Shown: positions 1 through 8,069 of the stretch, piece after piece | Layout of the letters: each line of letters begins with the position of its first letter | Numbering within the stretch: the stretch's first letter is position 1 | NCBI GenBank assembly: GCA_034422835.1 | Contig: DAOUJJ010000019.1 | Location: 1 to 25,170 of the forward strand | Length of the DNA stretch: 25,170 nucleotides | Origin: VXMO01 sp034422835 | GTDB taxonomy: Bacteria; Chloroflexota; Dehalococcoidia; UBA6926 | Reading direction: 5' to 3' | Translations under genes and position numbers: made by a program | The notes under the pieces: generated by a model | Database searches by the model: none | What the model was told of the DNA's origin: nothing | What the model saw: only the letters and a program-made list of their open reading frames with translations

Positions 1-11
1 GATGACACTTA

Positions 12-27
12 CCCCCCCCCCCCCCCC
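12..27. repeat. Homopolymer of 16 C residues upstream of the MpaB-like gene
   Basis: Positions 12 to 27 are an uninterrupted run of 16 cytosines, 24 bases before the ATG of the gene at 52. The G-rich stretch that follows (28-42) includes the likely ribosome binding site and could pair with the C run in the transcript. Long C or G tracts near promoters are classic sites of slipped-strand length change. The tract is also close to the window edge, so a sequencing or assembly length error is possible. Confidence 0.85.
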
Positions 28-51
28 GGCGGCGGGGAGGGGCCTTTTGAC

Positions 52-1236
52 ATGTCTCATTTGACAATCCCCACCGATTACGTTGAGGGATATGAGCTTG
101 CCCGCAACGTCAATCGGGCCGTTGCAGATAACTACGTTGCCCACCATCTGATCGCCGACCCCGAGGCGGATGCCGTCATTGCAGAACTGGGTGATATGGA
201 TCGTACGCAATCCGCCATGCTCATGCGGGCGGTGATGGATGATCCGGACGGCAGTGTCCTCAAGGATGCTCCCGCAAGCGTTCAACATCTGGTTGGCGGA
301 TTGGATAACCCGCCGGACTGGGTGAACTACGATGAATTCCTGCCGGGATCACGCATGTTTCTGCGCAACGCGCGTGTCATCCTCGCGGCATTTGTGGGCG
401 GAACGCTCGTCGAAGGCTTCACGACAAACATCAGCAAGTCGTTCTTCATCACCGGCCGCGTTCGCGATCAGGGTGTGCGACGCCTGATGCAGAACAATCG
501 GCACATGCTGGAGTCTTTTCTGCCGGGAGGGTTGGATCGCGCGGGCGACGGTCTCAAGCTGAGCATGCGCCTGCGTTTGGTTCATGCGCAGGTGCGCAAG
601 CTGCTGGAAGAATCGGACGAATGGGACAGAGAAGCGTGGGGTGTACCGCTGAGCTCAGCGCACCTGGGGATGGCGATTGCGGGGTTCTCCGGCCGACTCC
701 TCCATCACATGAAACGGCTGGGAGCGAAGTACAACGATGAGGAGCGGCGGAGCTTCATGGCGATCTGGCGGTATACCGGCTACATCATGGGTATTCCGGA
801 AACTATCCTGTTCAAGGACGAAGAAGAGGCGCTGGAACTCTACAAGATTGGCACCATGTGCGAGCCCAGTCCCAGCCAGGAAGGGGTTGTCATGGCTCAT
901 GCGCTGATCAACTCCGCGCCGCTGGTTGTTGGTATCCAGGACCCGCATGAACGACAGAAACTGGCCAACTATGTCTTTCGCATTTCCCGCGCCGTGATTG
1001 GACCGGAGATGGCCGACAGGCTCCACTACCCGAAGACGCCGGTTTTAGGTGTGCTTCCGTTCTTCAGGTTCCAGGCCAAATATCATAACGTTCTGGCGAA
1101 GTGGTTCCCGCGTCTTACCAACCAGAACAATTTCACGCAGTTTACGGGCTTGCTGGACGCGGCGACCGTGGCAGAGACGGATATTCACTACAATATGCCG
1201 GATCACGTTTACTCCGAGAACTCCAGCCCCTGGTAA
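52..1236 (+). CDS. MpaB / rubber-oxygenase-like (DUF2236) family protein
   Basis: A 394-residue protein of the DUF2236 family, which includes fungal MpaB and the haem-dependent latex-clearing oxygenase Lcp. Visible family features are the RLVHAQVR segment (residues 175-182), whose His178 corresponds to the conserved His proposed as a haem ligand, and the WRYTGYIMGIPE block around residues 241-252. No signal peptide or clear membrane helix is evident, unlike secreted Lcp. The ATG at 52 has a GGGGAGGGG purine stretch (34-42) about 9 bases upstream, which supports this start. The gene converges on hpnE with a 7-base gap and no terminator hairpin between them. Family membership is fairly secure. 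The substrate is unknown: DUF2236 proteins have been linked to oxidative cleavage of isoprenoid or lipid chains, so a role on polyprenoids near a squalene operon is attractive but only inference. Confidence 0.8.
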   Translation: MSHLTIPTDYVEGYELARNVNRAVADNYVAHHLIADPEADAVIAELGDMDRTQSAMLMRAVMDDPDGSVLKDAPASVQHLVGGLDNPPDWVNYDEFLPGSRMFLRNARVILAAFVGGTLVEGFTTNISKSFFITGRVRDQGVRRLMQNNRHMLESFLPGGLDRAGDGLKLSMRLRLVHAQVRKLLEESDEWDREAWGVPLSSAHLGMAIAGFSGRLLHHMKRLGAKYNDEERRSFMAIWRYTGYIMGIPETILFKDEEEALELYKIGTMCEPSPSQEGVVMAHALINSAPLVVGIQDPHERQKLANYVFRISRAVIGPEMADRLHYPKTPVLGVLPFFRFQAKYHNVLAKWFPRLTNQNNFTQFTGLLDAATVAETDIHYNMPDHVYSENSSPW

Positions 1237-1243
1237 GGGACTG

Positions 1244-2620
1244 TCAGGAGAGCGAGGAGGACGCGGCAGCGGCGGCGAGATTTCCGCTTCGGACTGCGGA
1301 TTCCATCGTTGCAGGCCACCCGGTTTGCGTCCAATCGCCCGCCAGGAAAAGGCCGGGAACAGCCGTTGTTTGAGTTAGCCTCCGGTCCTGGATACCGGGC
1401 AGGCATCGAAAGGTTGCCTGCGGCTGCTTGACGACACGGAAGAAAGTCATTGAAGCATTGCGTGTCTCCGGGAGCACGGGCCGCAGTTCGGCCTCAGCCA
1501 GGTCACGCAACTCGTCCTCTGACATGCCTGCCTCGCGCCACGCGGCGCTAATCGATACTAACAGGCGGGAACTGGAATCGGCTGACTCCTGCATGAGAGA
1601 GCGGTTGAATATCCACTGGACGGGGCTGTCCACAACGGTCAGGAACGGCTCATCCATCACCGGACGGTCATAGCCGATGTGCAGCCCCACGATGGGCGCC
1701 CATTCCAGCGGCGGCGGCGTGACTCTCGTAAGAGAGGTGTCCGCATTCTCGCTGATTAACAGCCTCTCAAGACCGTCCCACGGCACAGCGCTGATCACTG
1801 CGTCTGCATCAATGGTTTCCTCGCCAACCCTGACTCCCGTGACGCGGCCGTCCGTAATACGCAATTCATTCACCCGGCGGCCCATGAGAAGTCTCCCGCC
1901 ACGCGCTTCGATGTAACGGCGCGCGCCGTCGCTGACCAGCGTCGACAGCCCGACGCGCGAATAGCCAAGATCGGCCATACCTTTACCGGCCAATAGGGAG
2001 TCTTGGAATGCCATGATGCCCATGTAGGCGCTGGCGGCATCGATTGTGTCGTTGAGGATGGGAAGTGTGATGAGTTCCCAAAGGGCTGCAATTGTCCTCT
2101 CGTTTTGCCCGTGTTCCAGGAGCCAGTCGTGAAAAGACATCGATTCCAGGCGCTCGCGTTCACGTTCCCTGTTCGCGCCGCGAATGCTCATCATGCCGCG
2201 GATGATCCGCAGTCTGTCCATCGGTCCGAGATGCCGGTAGAGTAGCAGCGAGGGGAGGAGGTCAAGCGGCGCGGGGAGAAACCGTGTTGATGACAGGACG
2301 CCCCGGTTTCCCTCCCTGTCGGCAACCGTCACACGGAGCCGCTGCTGAAGCGTTGTCTGCGCGAACGCTCCAATCTTCTCGAGAAAGTCGATGTATTCCG
2401 TGCAGCAACGGAGGAAGACGTGCTGGCCGTTGTCCAACTCCATGCCCGTCTGCGGATCAACAAAGGAAAAGGCGCGCCCGCCCAGGTAGTTGCGGCGCTC
2501 AATCAGGGTGACGGCAATGCCGCGCTCGGCGAGGGCGCATGCGGCGGAAAGGCCGGCAAGCCCGCCGCCAATCACCACGCAGTGGCCACTCGCTCCATCG
2601 GGATGTAACTCTGAATCCAC
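1244..2620 (-). CDS. hpnE: Hydroxysqualene dehydroxylase (FAD amine-oxidase fold)
   Basis: Catalyses the last step of the HpnCDE route: reductive dehydroxylation of hydroxysqualene to squalene, with FAD. The N terminus carries a Rossmann dinucleotide-binding motif GGGLAG (residues 18-23) with Glu41 at the end of the second strand, followed by LGGRAFSF, typical of phytoene-desaturase-like flavoproteins. The C terminus has the HpnE hallmark GDWTQTGWPATMESAVRSG. The length (458 residues from the ATG at 2620) is normal. The ATG start overlaps hpnD by 49 bases. A GTG at 2575-2573 makes a 4-base GTGA overlap with the hpnD stop and would give a protein beginning directly at the Rossmann strand, so the true start is uncertain. 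It is the last gene of the yjbQ-hpnCDE operon. Confidence 0.92.
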   Translation of the reverse strand: MDSELHPDGASGHCVVIGGGLAGLSAACALAERGIAVTLIERRNYLGGRAFSFVDPQTGMELDNGQHVFLRCCTEYIDFLEKIGAFAQTTLQQRLRVTVADREGNRGVLSSTRFLPAPLDLLPSLLLYRHLGPMDRLRIIRGMMSIRGANRERERERLESMSFHDWLLEHGQNERTIAALWELITLPILNDTIDAASAYMGIMAFQDSLLAGKGMADLGYSRVGLSTLVSDGARRYIEARGGRLLMGRRVNELRITDGRVTGVRVGEETIDADAVISAVPWDGLERLLISENADTSLTRVTPPPLEWAPIVGLHIGYDRPVMDEPFLTVVDSPVQWIFNRSLMQESADSSSRLLVSISAAWREAGMSEDELRDLAEAELRPVLPETRNASMTFFRVVKQPQATFRCLPGIQDRRLTQTTAVPGLFLAGDWTQTGWPATMESAVRSGNLAAAAASSSLS

Positions 2621-3459
2621 AGTCGCACCGCCAACCCGACTTTTTCGCGGGTTGACAGGCCAACCCGACCTTCAAAGACGTTGTAGTTCCTTGCTTCGAT
2701 TCTATCGAGGACGCGGCCATAGAGTCCGCCGAGGACGGCAGGGAAGGCGCGTGTACGGACGGGCAGGAGTTTGATCAGCCGCTTTCCGCGCTCGAAATAC
2801 TCCCTAGCACGAGCCACCTCGAACTCCATCAGGCTCCGAAACTGATCGTTCACCGTGCCCGCGAGGAGGTCTTCCTCGGTGTAGCCGAATCGCCGCAGAT
2901 CCTCCTGTGGAATGTAGATGCGGCCGCGCTCGGCGTCTTCGCGGATGTCCCGCAGGATGTTTGTGAGCTGCATGGCAAGGCCGAGATCGATTGCATAATC
3001 ACGAGCGCGCTGATCCGTATAACCCATGATTTGAATAGAGATGAGGCCGACGACGGACGCGACGCGATAGCAATACGTCGCCAGGTCCTCAAAGGTCTCG
3101 TACCGGGAGATGGTGAGGTCCATCTCAACGCCGCGCGCGACCTCTATGAGGTCTTCGTAAGGAATGTCATACTCCGCGGCGGCATGGGCGATCGCCTCGA
3201 AAACCGGGCCGTCGGCGTTCCCGGCGCGCGCCTCCTCAAGCAATGCGTCTATGCCCTGAATCCGCCTCGTTTTTTCGTCGATTGGCAGGTCATCATCAGA
3301 GAGATCGTCACAGAGGCGGCAGTAGGCATAGGCGGCGTACATGGCCCGGCGTCGGTGGCGTGGCAGGGTCACGAACGCATAGTAGAAATTGCCCGCCGCC
3401 TCGCGCGTTATCCTGCGGCAGTACTCGTATGCTTCAAGCGGCGCGGCTAGCGTTGCCAT
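2572..3459 (-). CDS. hpnD: Presqualene diphosphate synthase
   Basis: Condenses two farnesyl diphosphates to presqualene diphosphate; a trans-isoprenyl synthase of the squalene/phytoene synthase fold. Both Mg-binding Asp-rich motifs are present: DDLSD at residues 51-55 and DIRED at 171-175, the latter in the NILRDIRED...RGRIYIPQED context typical of HpnD. Residues RYETFEDLATYCYRVASVVG (119-138) form the family helix. Length 295 is usual. It starts 12 bases after the hpnC stop and overlaps hpnE, so it is co-transcribed and probably translationally coupled. The hpnC/hpnD split rests on order and motif flavour: NILRDIRED fits HpnD, NFWQDVKRD fits HpnC. The enzyme class itself is very secure. Confidence 0.92.
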   Translation of the reverse strand: MATLAAPLEAYEYCRRITREAAGNFYYAFVTLPRHRRRAMYAAYAYCRLCDDLSDDDLPIDEKTRRIQGIDALLEEARAGNADGPVFEAIAHAAAEYDIPYEDLIEVARGVEMDLTISRYETFEDLATYCYRVASVVGLISIQIMGYTDQRARDYAIDLGLAMQLTNILRDIREDAERGRIYIPQEDLRRFGYTEEDLLAGTVNDQFRSLMEFEVARAREYFERGKRLIKLLPVRTRAFPAVLGGLYGRVLDRIEARNYNVFEGRVGLSTREKVGLAVRLWIQSYIPMERVATAW

Positions 3460-3471
3460 CGCGTTCCACTC

Positions 3472-4356
3472 TCAGATCTGCCTCGTGAGCTTCATCCGGA
3501 GCCACGTCTTTGCAAGCAGCCACGTCTTGCGCGCCCTGGTGACCGTTGGCCGCCTGGAGAGCACATCGTAGTTCTGCCCTTCGATGGCGTCCAACACGCG
3601 GAGGCCGCCCAGCGTGAACAGCTTCACGTGCAGTTTGAAGATGCCGCTGAGGGTATCGACAAGCGGTAAGCCCTCCTCGAATAGTCGTCGCGTCCGCTCC
3701 ACCTGGAATGCCATGAGATCACGAAAGGCGGCGGTGGACTCGCCACGAGCAAGCTCCCCCTCCGTATAAGCAAACCGCCGCATATCCTCCTGCGGGATGT
3801 AAATGCGGCCCATGGCATGGTCGCGTTTGACGTCCTGCCAGAAATTGGCGAGTTGGAGGGCAGTGCAGGTGGCATCTGACAGCGCGCGCCGCTCCGGGTT
3901 GTTCTGGCCGATCAGGGTCAGATACAGGTGGCCGACGGGGTTTGCCGAATGGCGGCAGTAATGCAGCACGTCTTCATAGGTTTCGTAGCGCGTATTGACC
4001 TGATCCATCCGGTTGGCCTCGATGAGATCGAGAAACGGTTGGGGCTCAATGTCAAAGGCCGAAATGGTGTGTTGGAGTGCGAGAAATCGAGGCTCGGATG
4101 GTGAGCCTGAGTAGCATTGCTCCAACTGCGCCGCCCATTCGTCCAACAGGGCAAGGCGGTCTCCCTCTGCCTCGTCACCGAGGTCATCAACGCCGCGGCA
4201 GTATGCGTAGATGGCGGCGACGTGGGGCAGCATGTCACGCGGCATGAGGCGCGCCGCGACGGAGAAATTCTCGTAGTGTGACCGCGCAAGGGCGATGCAG
4301 TCGCGATAGGCGGACTCCAGAGAGGCCGGAATCTCAGCCGCCTCACGCGTCCGCAT
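3472..4356 (-). CDS. hpnC: Hydroxysqualene synthase
   Basis: Converts presqualene diphosphate to hydroxysqualene, the middle step of the three-enzyme bacterial squalene route. It has the squalene/phytoene synthase fold with a first Asp-rich motif DDLGDE (residues 57-62) and a second motif in LANFWQDVKRDHAMGRIYIPQED, where Asp175 and Asp179 are the expected metal ligands. The NFWQDV signature separates HpnC from HpnD. It is 294 residues, normal for the family. Its ATG overlaps the stop of the upstream yjbQ-like gene as TAATG, indicating coupled translation, and hpnD follows after 12 bases. No squalene-hopene cyclase lies in the window, so whether squalene goes on to hopanoids, sterols or other lipids cannot be told here. 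Confidence 0.92.
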   Translation of the reverse strand: MRTREAAEIPASLESAYRDCIALARSHYENFSVAARLMPRDMLPHVAAIYAYCRGVDDLGDEAEGDRLALLDEWAAQLEQCYSGSPSEPRFLALQHTISAFDIEPQPFLDLIEANRMDQVNTRYETYEDVLHYCRHSANPVGHLYLTLIGQNNPERRALSDATCTALQLANFWQDVKRDHAMGRIYIPQEDMRRFAYTEGELARGESTAAFRDLMAFQVERTRRLFEEGLPLVDTLSGIFKLHVKLFTLGGLRVLDAIEGQNYDVLSRRPTVTRARKTWLLAKTWLRMKLTRQI

Positions 4357-4871
4357 TAATTGGCTCCCTTCACCCCCATGACCTGCACGATCAAATTGCG
4401 GGGACGCGGGCGATCCAACTCAATGAAGAAAATCCGTTGGTACATACCGAGTTGGAGGCGCGCGTTCAGGATGGGGAGGGTCTCACTGGTTCCCATGATG
4501 ATCTGCTGGCAGTGGGCATGACCGTTGGGAGGCTCGTCGTCGTTCATGTTGACGGTGCGAATCTCGAAATCGTTGTGCTGGTAGCCGCCTTCACGCGGGG
4601 CGAAATGCTCAAGGATGTGGCCGATATCTTCAAGGAGCAGCGGCTCCAACTCATTGATGACGACGGCGGTTGTGGTGTGCGTGGAATAGACGACCACCGT
4701 ACCGAACTCGACGCCGGTTTCATCCACGATGTCCTGTACCCAATCGGTGACATCCACAAATTCAGGCGCGCGGCTTGATTGAATGGCGATTCTATACGAA
4801 AAGACCTGGTATTGGCCCTCACCAACAAGACCGCCTTGCTGGGCGCCGGACACAAATGTCTGTGCTTCCAT
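4356..4871 (-). CDS. YjbQ-type (UPF0047) secondary thiamine-phosphate synthase-like protein
   Basis: A 171-residue member of the YjbQ/UPF0047 family, small beta-rich proteins with a conserved metal-binding pocket; E. coli YjbQ has weak thiamine-phosphate synthase activity. Visible motifs are STHTTTAVV (63-71), NGHAH (116-120), LGMYQRIFFIELDRPRPR (141-158) and a terminal VQVMGV strand. It is longer than typical members (about 135-140 residues), mainly through an N-terminal extension of about 20 residues. A GGAG six bases before the ATG supports the start. It is the first gene of the squalene operon and its TAATG overlap ties its translation to hpnC. The true cellular role of the family is unsettled, so the enzymatic name is only a family label. 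Confidence 0.85.
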   Translation of the reverse strand: MEAQTFVSGAQQGGLVGEGQYQVFSYRIAIQSSRAPEFVDVTDWVQDIVDETGVEFGTVVVYSTHTTTAVVINELEPLLLEDIGHILEHFAPREGGYQHNDFEIRTVNMNDDEPPNGHAHCQQIIMGTSETLPILNARLQLGMYQRIFFIELDRPRPRNLIVQVMGVKGAN

Positions 4872-4916
4872 AGCGTGCTCCGATCAGTAGGCGAACCGCA
4901 TTGCTTTACACAGATA

Positions 4917-4944
4917 AGGATACAGCGCTATTAACGATTTTCAA
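4917..4944 (-). promoter_or_regulatory. Candidate promoter of the yjbQ-hpnCDE operon
   Basis: On the minus strand, TTGAAA (4944-4939) and TATCCT (4922-4917) are separated by 16 bases, resembling sigma-70-type -35 and -10 elements. It lies about 45 bases upstream of the first operon gene, in the only AT-rich spacer between this operon and the upstream five-gene operon. The assignment rests on consensus similarity alone. Confidence 0.45.
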
Positions 4945-4969
4945 ATTGATGGAACCATAAAGGGGATGC

Positions 4970-5746
4970 TCAAGAGGGTTCAGACTCGGGTTCGTCAGTG
5001 AGAAAAGAGTCTTCTTCAGTATCGATGGGTTCAGCCTCCGGGCCGCCGCTGAGACCTCGATAGAGGAAAAGCAGGAATCCCGCGAGCAGCAGCGTCGCCG
5101 CAATCCCAACTGTCGCAACAGTCCACGGCACGAGGCCGGAAACAGTTTCGGCTCGGCCAACGGCTGACCCGATTACAACCATGACGGATGCAAGGGCCAG
5201 AGAGGCGACGATGATGACCGCGATGCTAACGGCTTCGTTCCGTATGACTGCGTCGCGCTCCATTGGATCGACACCGCGGTTCTCCATCTCACGAGCCTGC
5301 GCGTTCAGTTGGATGATCCTGCGTAGAGCGACGAGGCCCGCAACAGTGAAAAGGAATATGGCGGCGGATATCGGCACCACCAACGGCTCCGAGAAATACA
5401 TATAGCGTCCAAAGAACCCGTGCCAGTCAATGCGGTTGTGCGCCCAAAGATCCGGGATATGGGCGGCCATCAGCAGGGCTGTCAATGCCCAGAACGATAA
5501 GCGGCCCATGTTGGCTATTCGCAAGACGAGGTATATGGCGGCGACTCCTACGATAATGAAGACCGCCGTCAATGAAATGAGGTTTGGGGTCAGCTGAACG
5601 ACAAACGCGGGCCACTGTGTTCGTTCGAGGTCTGCGTATTGCACTGAGCTTGAGACGATCCACAACGCGGCTACCGTTAGGACGGCGACGAGCACGGCTT
5701 CTGCCGCGACCAGCTGAGCAAGTATGGACGTCCGGATGCGGTTCAT
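4970..5746 (-). CDS. Six-helix membrane protein of unknown function, last gene of the MoxR/DUF58 operon
   Basis: A 258-residue integral membrane protein I cannot assign to a named family. About six hydrophobic helices are visible, roughly residues 10-32, 52-75, 82-100, 120-143, 171-195 and 205-228. A charged loop (about 144-168, QLNAQAREMENRGVDPMERD) sits between helices 4 and 5. The C-terminal tail is strongly acidic (EAEPIDTEEDSFLTDEPESEPS), probably cytoplasmic. The ATG overlaps the stop of the DUF58 gene as ATGA, so it is translationally coupled and is the last member of the operon. The context suggests an accessory membrane component of the MoxR-DUF58-transglutaminase assembly; that is inference from position only. 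Confidence 0.85.
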   Translation of the reverse strand: MNRIRTSILAQLVAAEAVLVAVLTVAALWIVSSSVQYADLERTQWPAFVVQLTPNLISLTAVFIIVGVAAIYLVLRIANMGRLSFWALTALLMAAHIPDLWAHNRIDWHGFFGRYMYFSEPLVVPISAAIFLFTVAGLVALRRIIQLNAQAREMENRGVDPMERDAVIRNEAVSIAVIIVASLALASVMVVIGSAVGRAETVSGLVPWTVATVGIAATLLLAGFLLFLYRGLSGGPEAEPIDTEEDSFLTDEPESEPS

Positions 5747-7080
5747 TGATACCTGTCCATGTGGCGCACGAGGGTTGTGATGAAACGTTCACGTGACGGG
5801 TCCCAGTCCATCACAGCGGCACCCGCATGTTGCAGCGCCGCCACTGTGGCCTGCGTTTCCCAACGGGACATGTCGGATTGCGGGTCAGCCCAGTCGCCCG
5901 GCTCATGCTGTGAGGGTGGGCTGACGTGGATGACACGCACGCGGCCGCCTCGGCGAGATCGGGCGCGGAGGGCGGTGAGACGAATCACGGCAGTCGTAAG
6001 GCGATCCAACTGTTCCGAATCATCTCCCGGGCGTGGGTAGTGGGCATCGAGGCGGGTGATGATGAACACCTGCGGACGCAGCCTGAACAGGAATGATTTG
6101 CACCATTCGACGGAACGGAGGAGGTCCTGTTCGGGAGGGCCGGGCGTGAGTCCGGTGAACATCTGTGTGAGGCGTCGAAACTGCTTCTGTCCGTTGTCAG
6201 GCGAAAGCAATTCCCCGCCGCCCTGCGTGTTGTAGGCGTATGCCCCAAGCGTGGAGCCCTGAGAGACGTAGTACTGCGCCAGCGTTCCCGCCGCCTCAAT
6301 TGTGTTCTCCATGGGGCTTGATGCCGCCGTGCCCACGTTCATGTAGTCTGCGGTGTCAAGAAAGATCCAGACGGCTTTTCGTCCCTCCGATTCCAGCTCG
6401 TTGACGAGCGGCACGTCGTACGCGTCACCGCTCCGCGCCGTCGCTTTCCAGTTGATGCTTTTGATCGGGTCGCCGGGCTGATATGGGCGTAGCTCGCGGA
6501 ACTCCTCGCCGGAGGAACGGATATGGGAGATGTCATCCATGAGCAGCGTGCTGCGTGTCATTGCCCGGACTGAGTTGAGGCGGGTGATGTCAGCGGTTCG
6601 CGGCGCCACGAGCACGTTCAACTCCGGGCCTACGGCGCCGGACTGCGCGTGTCCCGTGCCAAGCGGCGCTTGTGATTCCCACACGGTTTCCCCGAGGGTG
6701 TATTCGCCGCGCTTCGCAAAAGTGATTGTGTAGGAGAGATCAACGCTCACCTCGCCGGGCCATTTCCAGACCATGCGGAAATTGTTGCCCTCGACAACGG
6801 CGGCTTCCTCCGGGAGAGGATCGACGACGCGGATTGGCCCGATGCCGCTGCGGGCGGTCAGACGCCGCTCCACGATCAGGGAGTCGCCGACCCAGCAGAT
6901 GACGCGGGGAAGGCTGCGCTCGATTACCACGTCGTCCGGTGGCCGGATGGCGCCTGCAGTCAGGACTGCCACGAACAGGAAGACTGCGCCCGCCAACAGG
7001 ACAATGTTGCCGAGAAAGAGACCGGCTACAAGGAATGCAAGGCTGAGCCACGTCCAGCTCAGCAGGGCGGATGAGATCAT
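5743..7080 (-). CDS. DUF58 domain protein (von Willebrand A-like)
   Basis: A 445-residue DUF58 protein. Two N-terminal membrane helices (about residues 4-48) are followed by a soluble beta-rich region and the DUF58 core. The diagnostic motif reads ELRPYQPGDPIKSINWKATAR, with Trp211 at the centre. The following strand WIFLDTADYM occupies the place of a von Willebrand A metal site, but the usual DxSxS is reduced to DTADY, so metal binding may be weakened. DUF58 proteins are nearly always encoded next to MoxR ATPases, as here: the moxR stop lies 2 bases before this ATG, and the downstream membrane-protein gene overlaps by 4 bases. The role is probably a membrane-linked adaptor or client of MoxR; the exact function is unknown for the family. 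Confidence 0.9.
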   Translation of the reverse strand: MISSALLSWTWLSLAFLVAGLFLGNIVLLAGAVFLFVAVLTAGAIRPPDDVVIERSLPRVICWVGDSLIVERRLTARSGIGPIRVVDPLPEEAAVVEGNNFRMVWKWPGEVSVDLSYTITFAKRGEYTLGETVWESQAPLGTGHAQSGAVGPELNVLVAPRTADITRLNSVRAMTRSTLLMDDISHIRSSGEEFRELRPYQPGDPIKSINWKATARSGDAYDVPLVNELESEGRKAVWIFLDTADYMNVGTAASSPMENTIEAAGTLAQYYVSQGSTLGAYAYNTQGGGELLSPDNGQKQFRRLTQMFTGLTPGPPEQDLLRSVEWCKSFLFRLRPQVFIITRLDAHYPRPGDDSEQLDRLTTAVIRLTALRARSRRGGRVRVIHVSPPSQHEPGDWADPQSDMSRWETQATVAALQHAGAAVMDWDPSRERFITTLVRHMDRYQ

Positions 7081-7082
7081 GG

Positions 7083-8069
7083 CTAGGCGGGCCGTGCCCC
7101 CAACTCCGTTGGCACGGGAACCTGGTCCAGAATCTCGTCGATGATGGACTCCGGTCTCACACCCTCAAGCGTGTCCTCGATGTTGAGGATGATGCGGTGA
7201 GCGAGGACATCCGTGACGATCATCTTGACGTCGTCCGGCACGACGAAATCCCGTCCGTGGATGAGCGCGATGCTGCGGGACACGCGCAGGAGGGCAAGTG
7301 AGCCGCGCGGGCTGACACCGACGGCCACGCGCGGATGATCCCGCGTCAGCCTGACGAGTTCGGTGATGTAATCGACGATGACGGTATCGATGTAGACGGC
7401 AGTCTCGACCAGCCTCTGGAGTTCAAGGAAACCCTCGACGGAGATGGCCGGTTCAAGGTCTCCGGTAGGGTCGTCCTTCTGCCACGCGATGCGCCGGTTG
7501 AGGATGTCGCTTTCAAGCTCCTGGTTAGCGGGATAGCCTGTGCCGAGCTTGAAGAGAAAGCGGTCAAGCTGTGCCTCGGGCAGAGGATATGTGCCCTCCT
7601 GCTCAATTGGGTTCTGCGTGGCGATGACGATGAAAGGGCTGCCGAGGCTGAGCGTGTCGCCGTCAATCGTGACCTGCCTCTCCTCCATTGCCTCAAGCAG
7701 CGCGGCCTGCGTCTTGGGCGGGGCGCGGTTGATCTCGTCGGCGAGGAGGACGTTGGTGAACACTGGGCCTCGGATAAGTTGAAAAATGCCCTCATTCTGC
7801 CGCCACACGTTGACTCCCAGGATGTCTGACGGCAACAGGTCCGGCGTGAATTGCACCCGCTTTGTCTCGCTGCCGATTGCGCGAGAGAAGACCTTGGCCA
7901 GCAGCGTCTTGCCGAGGCCGGGGTAGTCCTCAAACAGGACATGGCCGTTGGCAAGGGCGGCAGCCAGCAGCTTGCGGAGGAGCAGACGGTTGCCGACAAA
8001 GGCTTCGCCAACGCGGTCGATGATGTGATCGCATGTTTGCCGCACCCGTTCAAGTTCGTGTTCGTTCAT
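7083..8069 (-). CDS. MoxR family AAA+ ATPase
   Basis: A cytoplasmic AAA+ chaperone-like ATPase of the MoxR family, 328 residues, a normal length. Walker A is GLGKT at residues 51-55 in the context FEDYPGLGKTLLAK. Walker B is NVLLADEINRAPPKTQ (106-121), containing the catalytic DE. The sensor region is IATQNPIEQEGTYPLPEAQLDRF (149-171), the most conserved stretch in MoxR proteins. A C-terminal lid domain follows. The ATG overlaps the stop of the upstream polytopic membrane protein as ATGA. MoxR ATPases usually assist maturation or activation of partners encoded beside them, here most obviously the DUF58 protein and the giant transglutaminase-like protein. No ATPase residue appears to be lost. 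Confidence 0.95.
   Translation of the reverse strand: MNEHELERVRQTCDHIIDRVGEAFVGNRLLLRKLLAAALANGHVLFEDYPGLGKTLLAKVFSRAIGSETKRVQFTPDLLPSDILGVNVWRQNEGIFQLIRGPVFTNVLLADEINRAPPKTQAALLEAMEERQVTIDGDTLSLGSPFIVIATQNPIEQEGTYPLPEAQLDRFLFKLGTGYPANQELESDILNRRIAWQKDDPTGDLEPAISVEGFLELQRLVETAVYIDTVIVDYITELVRLTRDHPRVAVGVSPRGSLALLRVSRSIALIHGRDFVVPDDVKMIVTDVLAHRIILNIEDTLEGVRPESIIDEILDQVPVPTELGARPA

Noticed and set aside
1049..1378. Short plus-strand open frame spanning the end of the MpaB-like gene
   Set aside because: Out of frame with the real gene, Arg/Ser-rich shadow composition, and it runs antisense into hpnE.
4278..4778. Plus-strand open frame of 166 codons across the hpnC/yjbQ junction
   Set aside because: Antisense to two well-supported genes; no domain and no upstream ribosome site.
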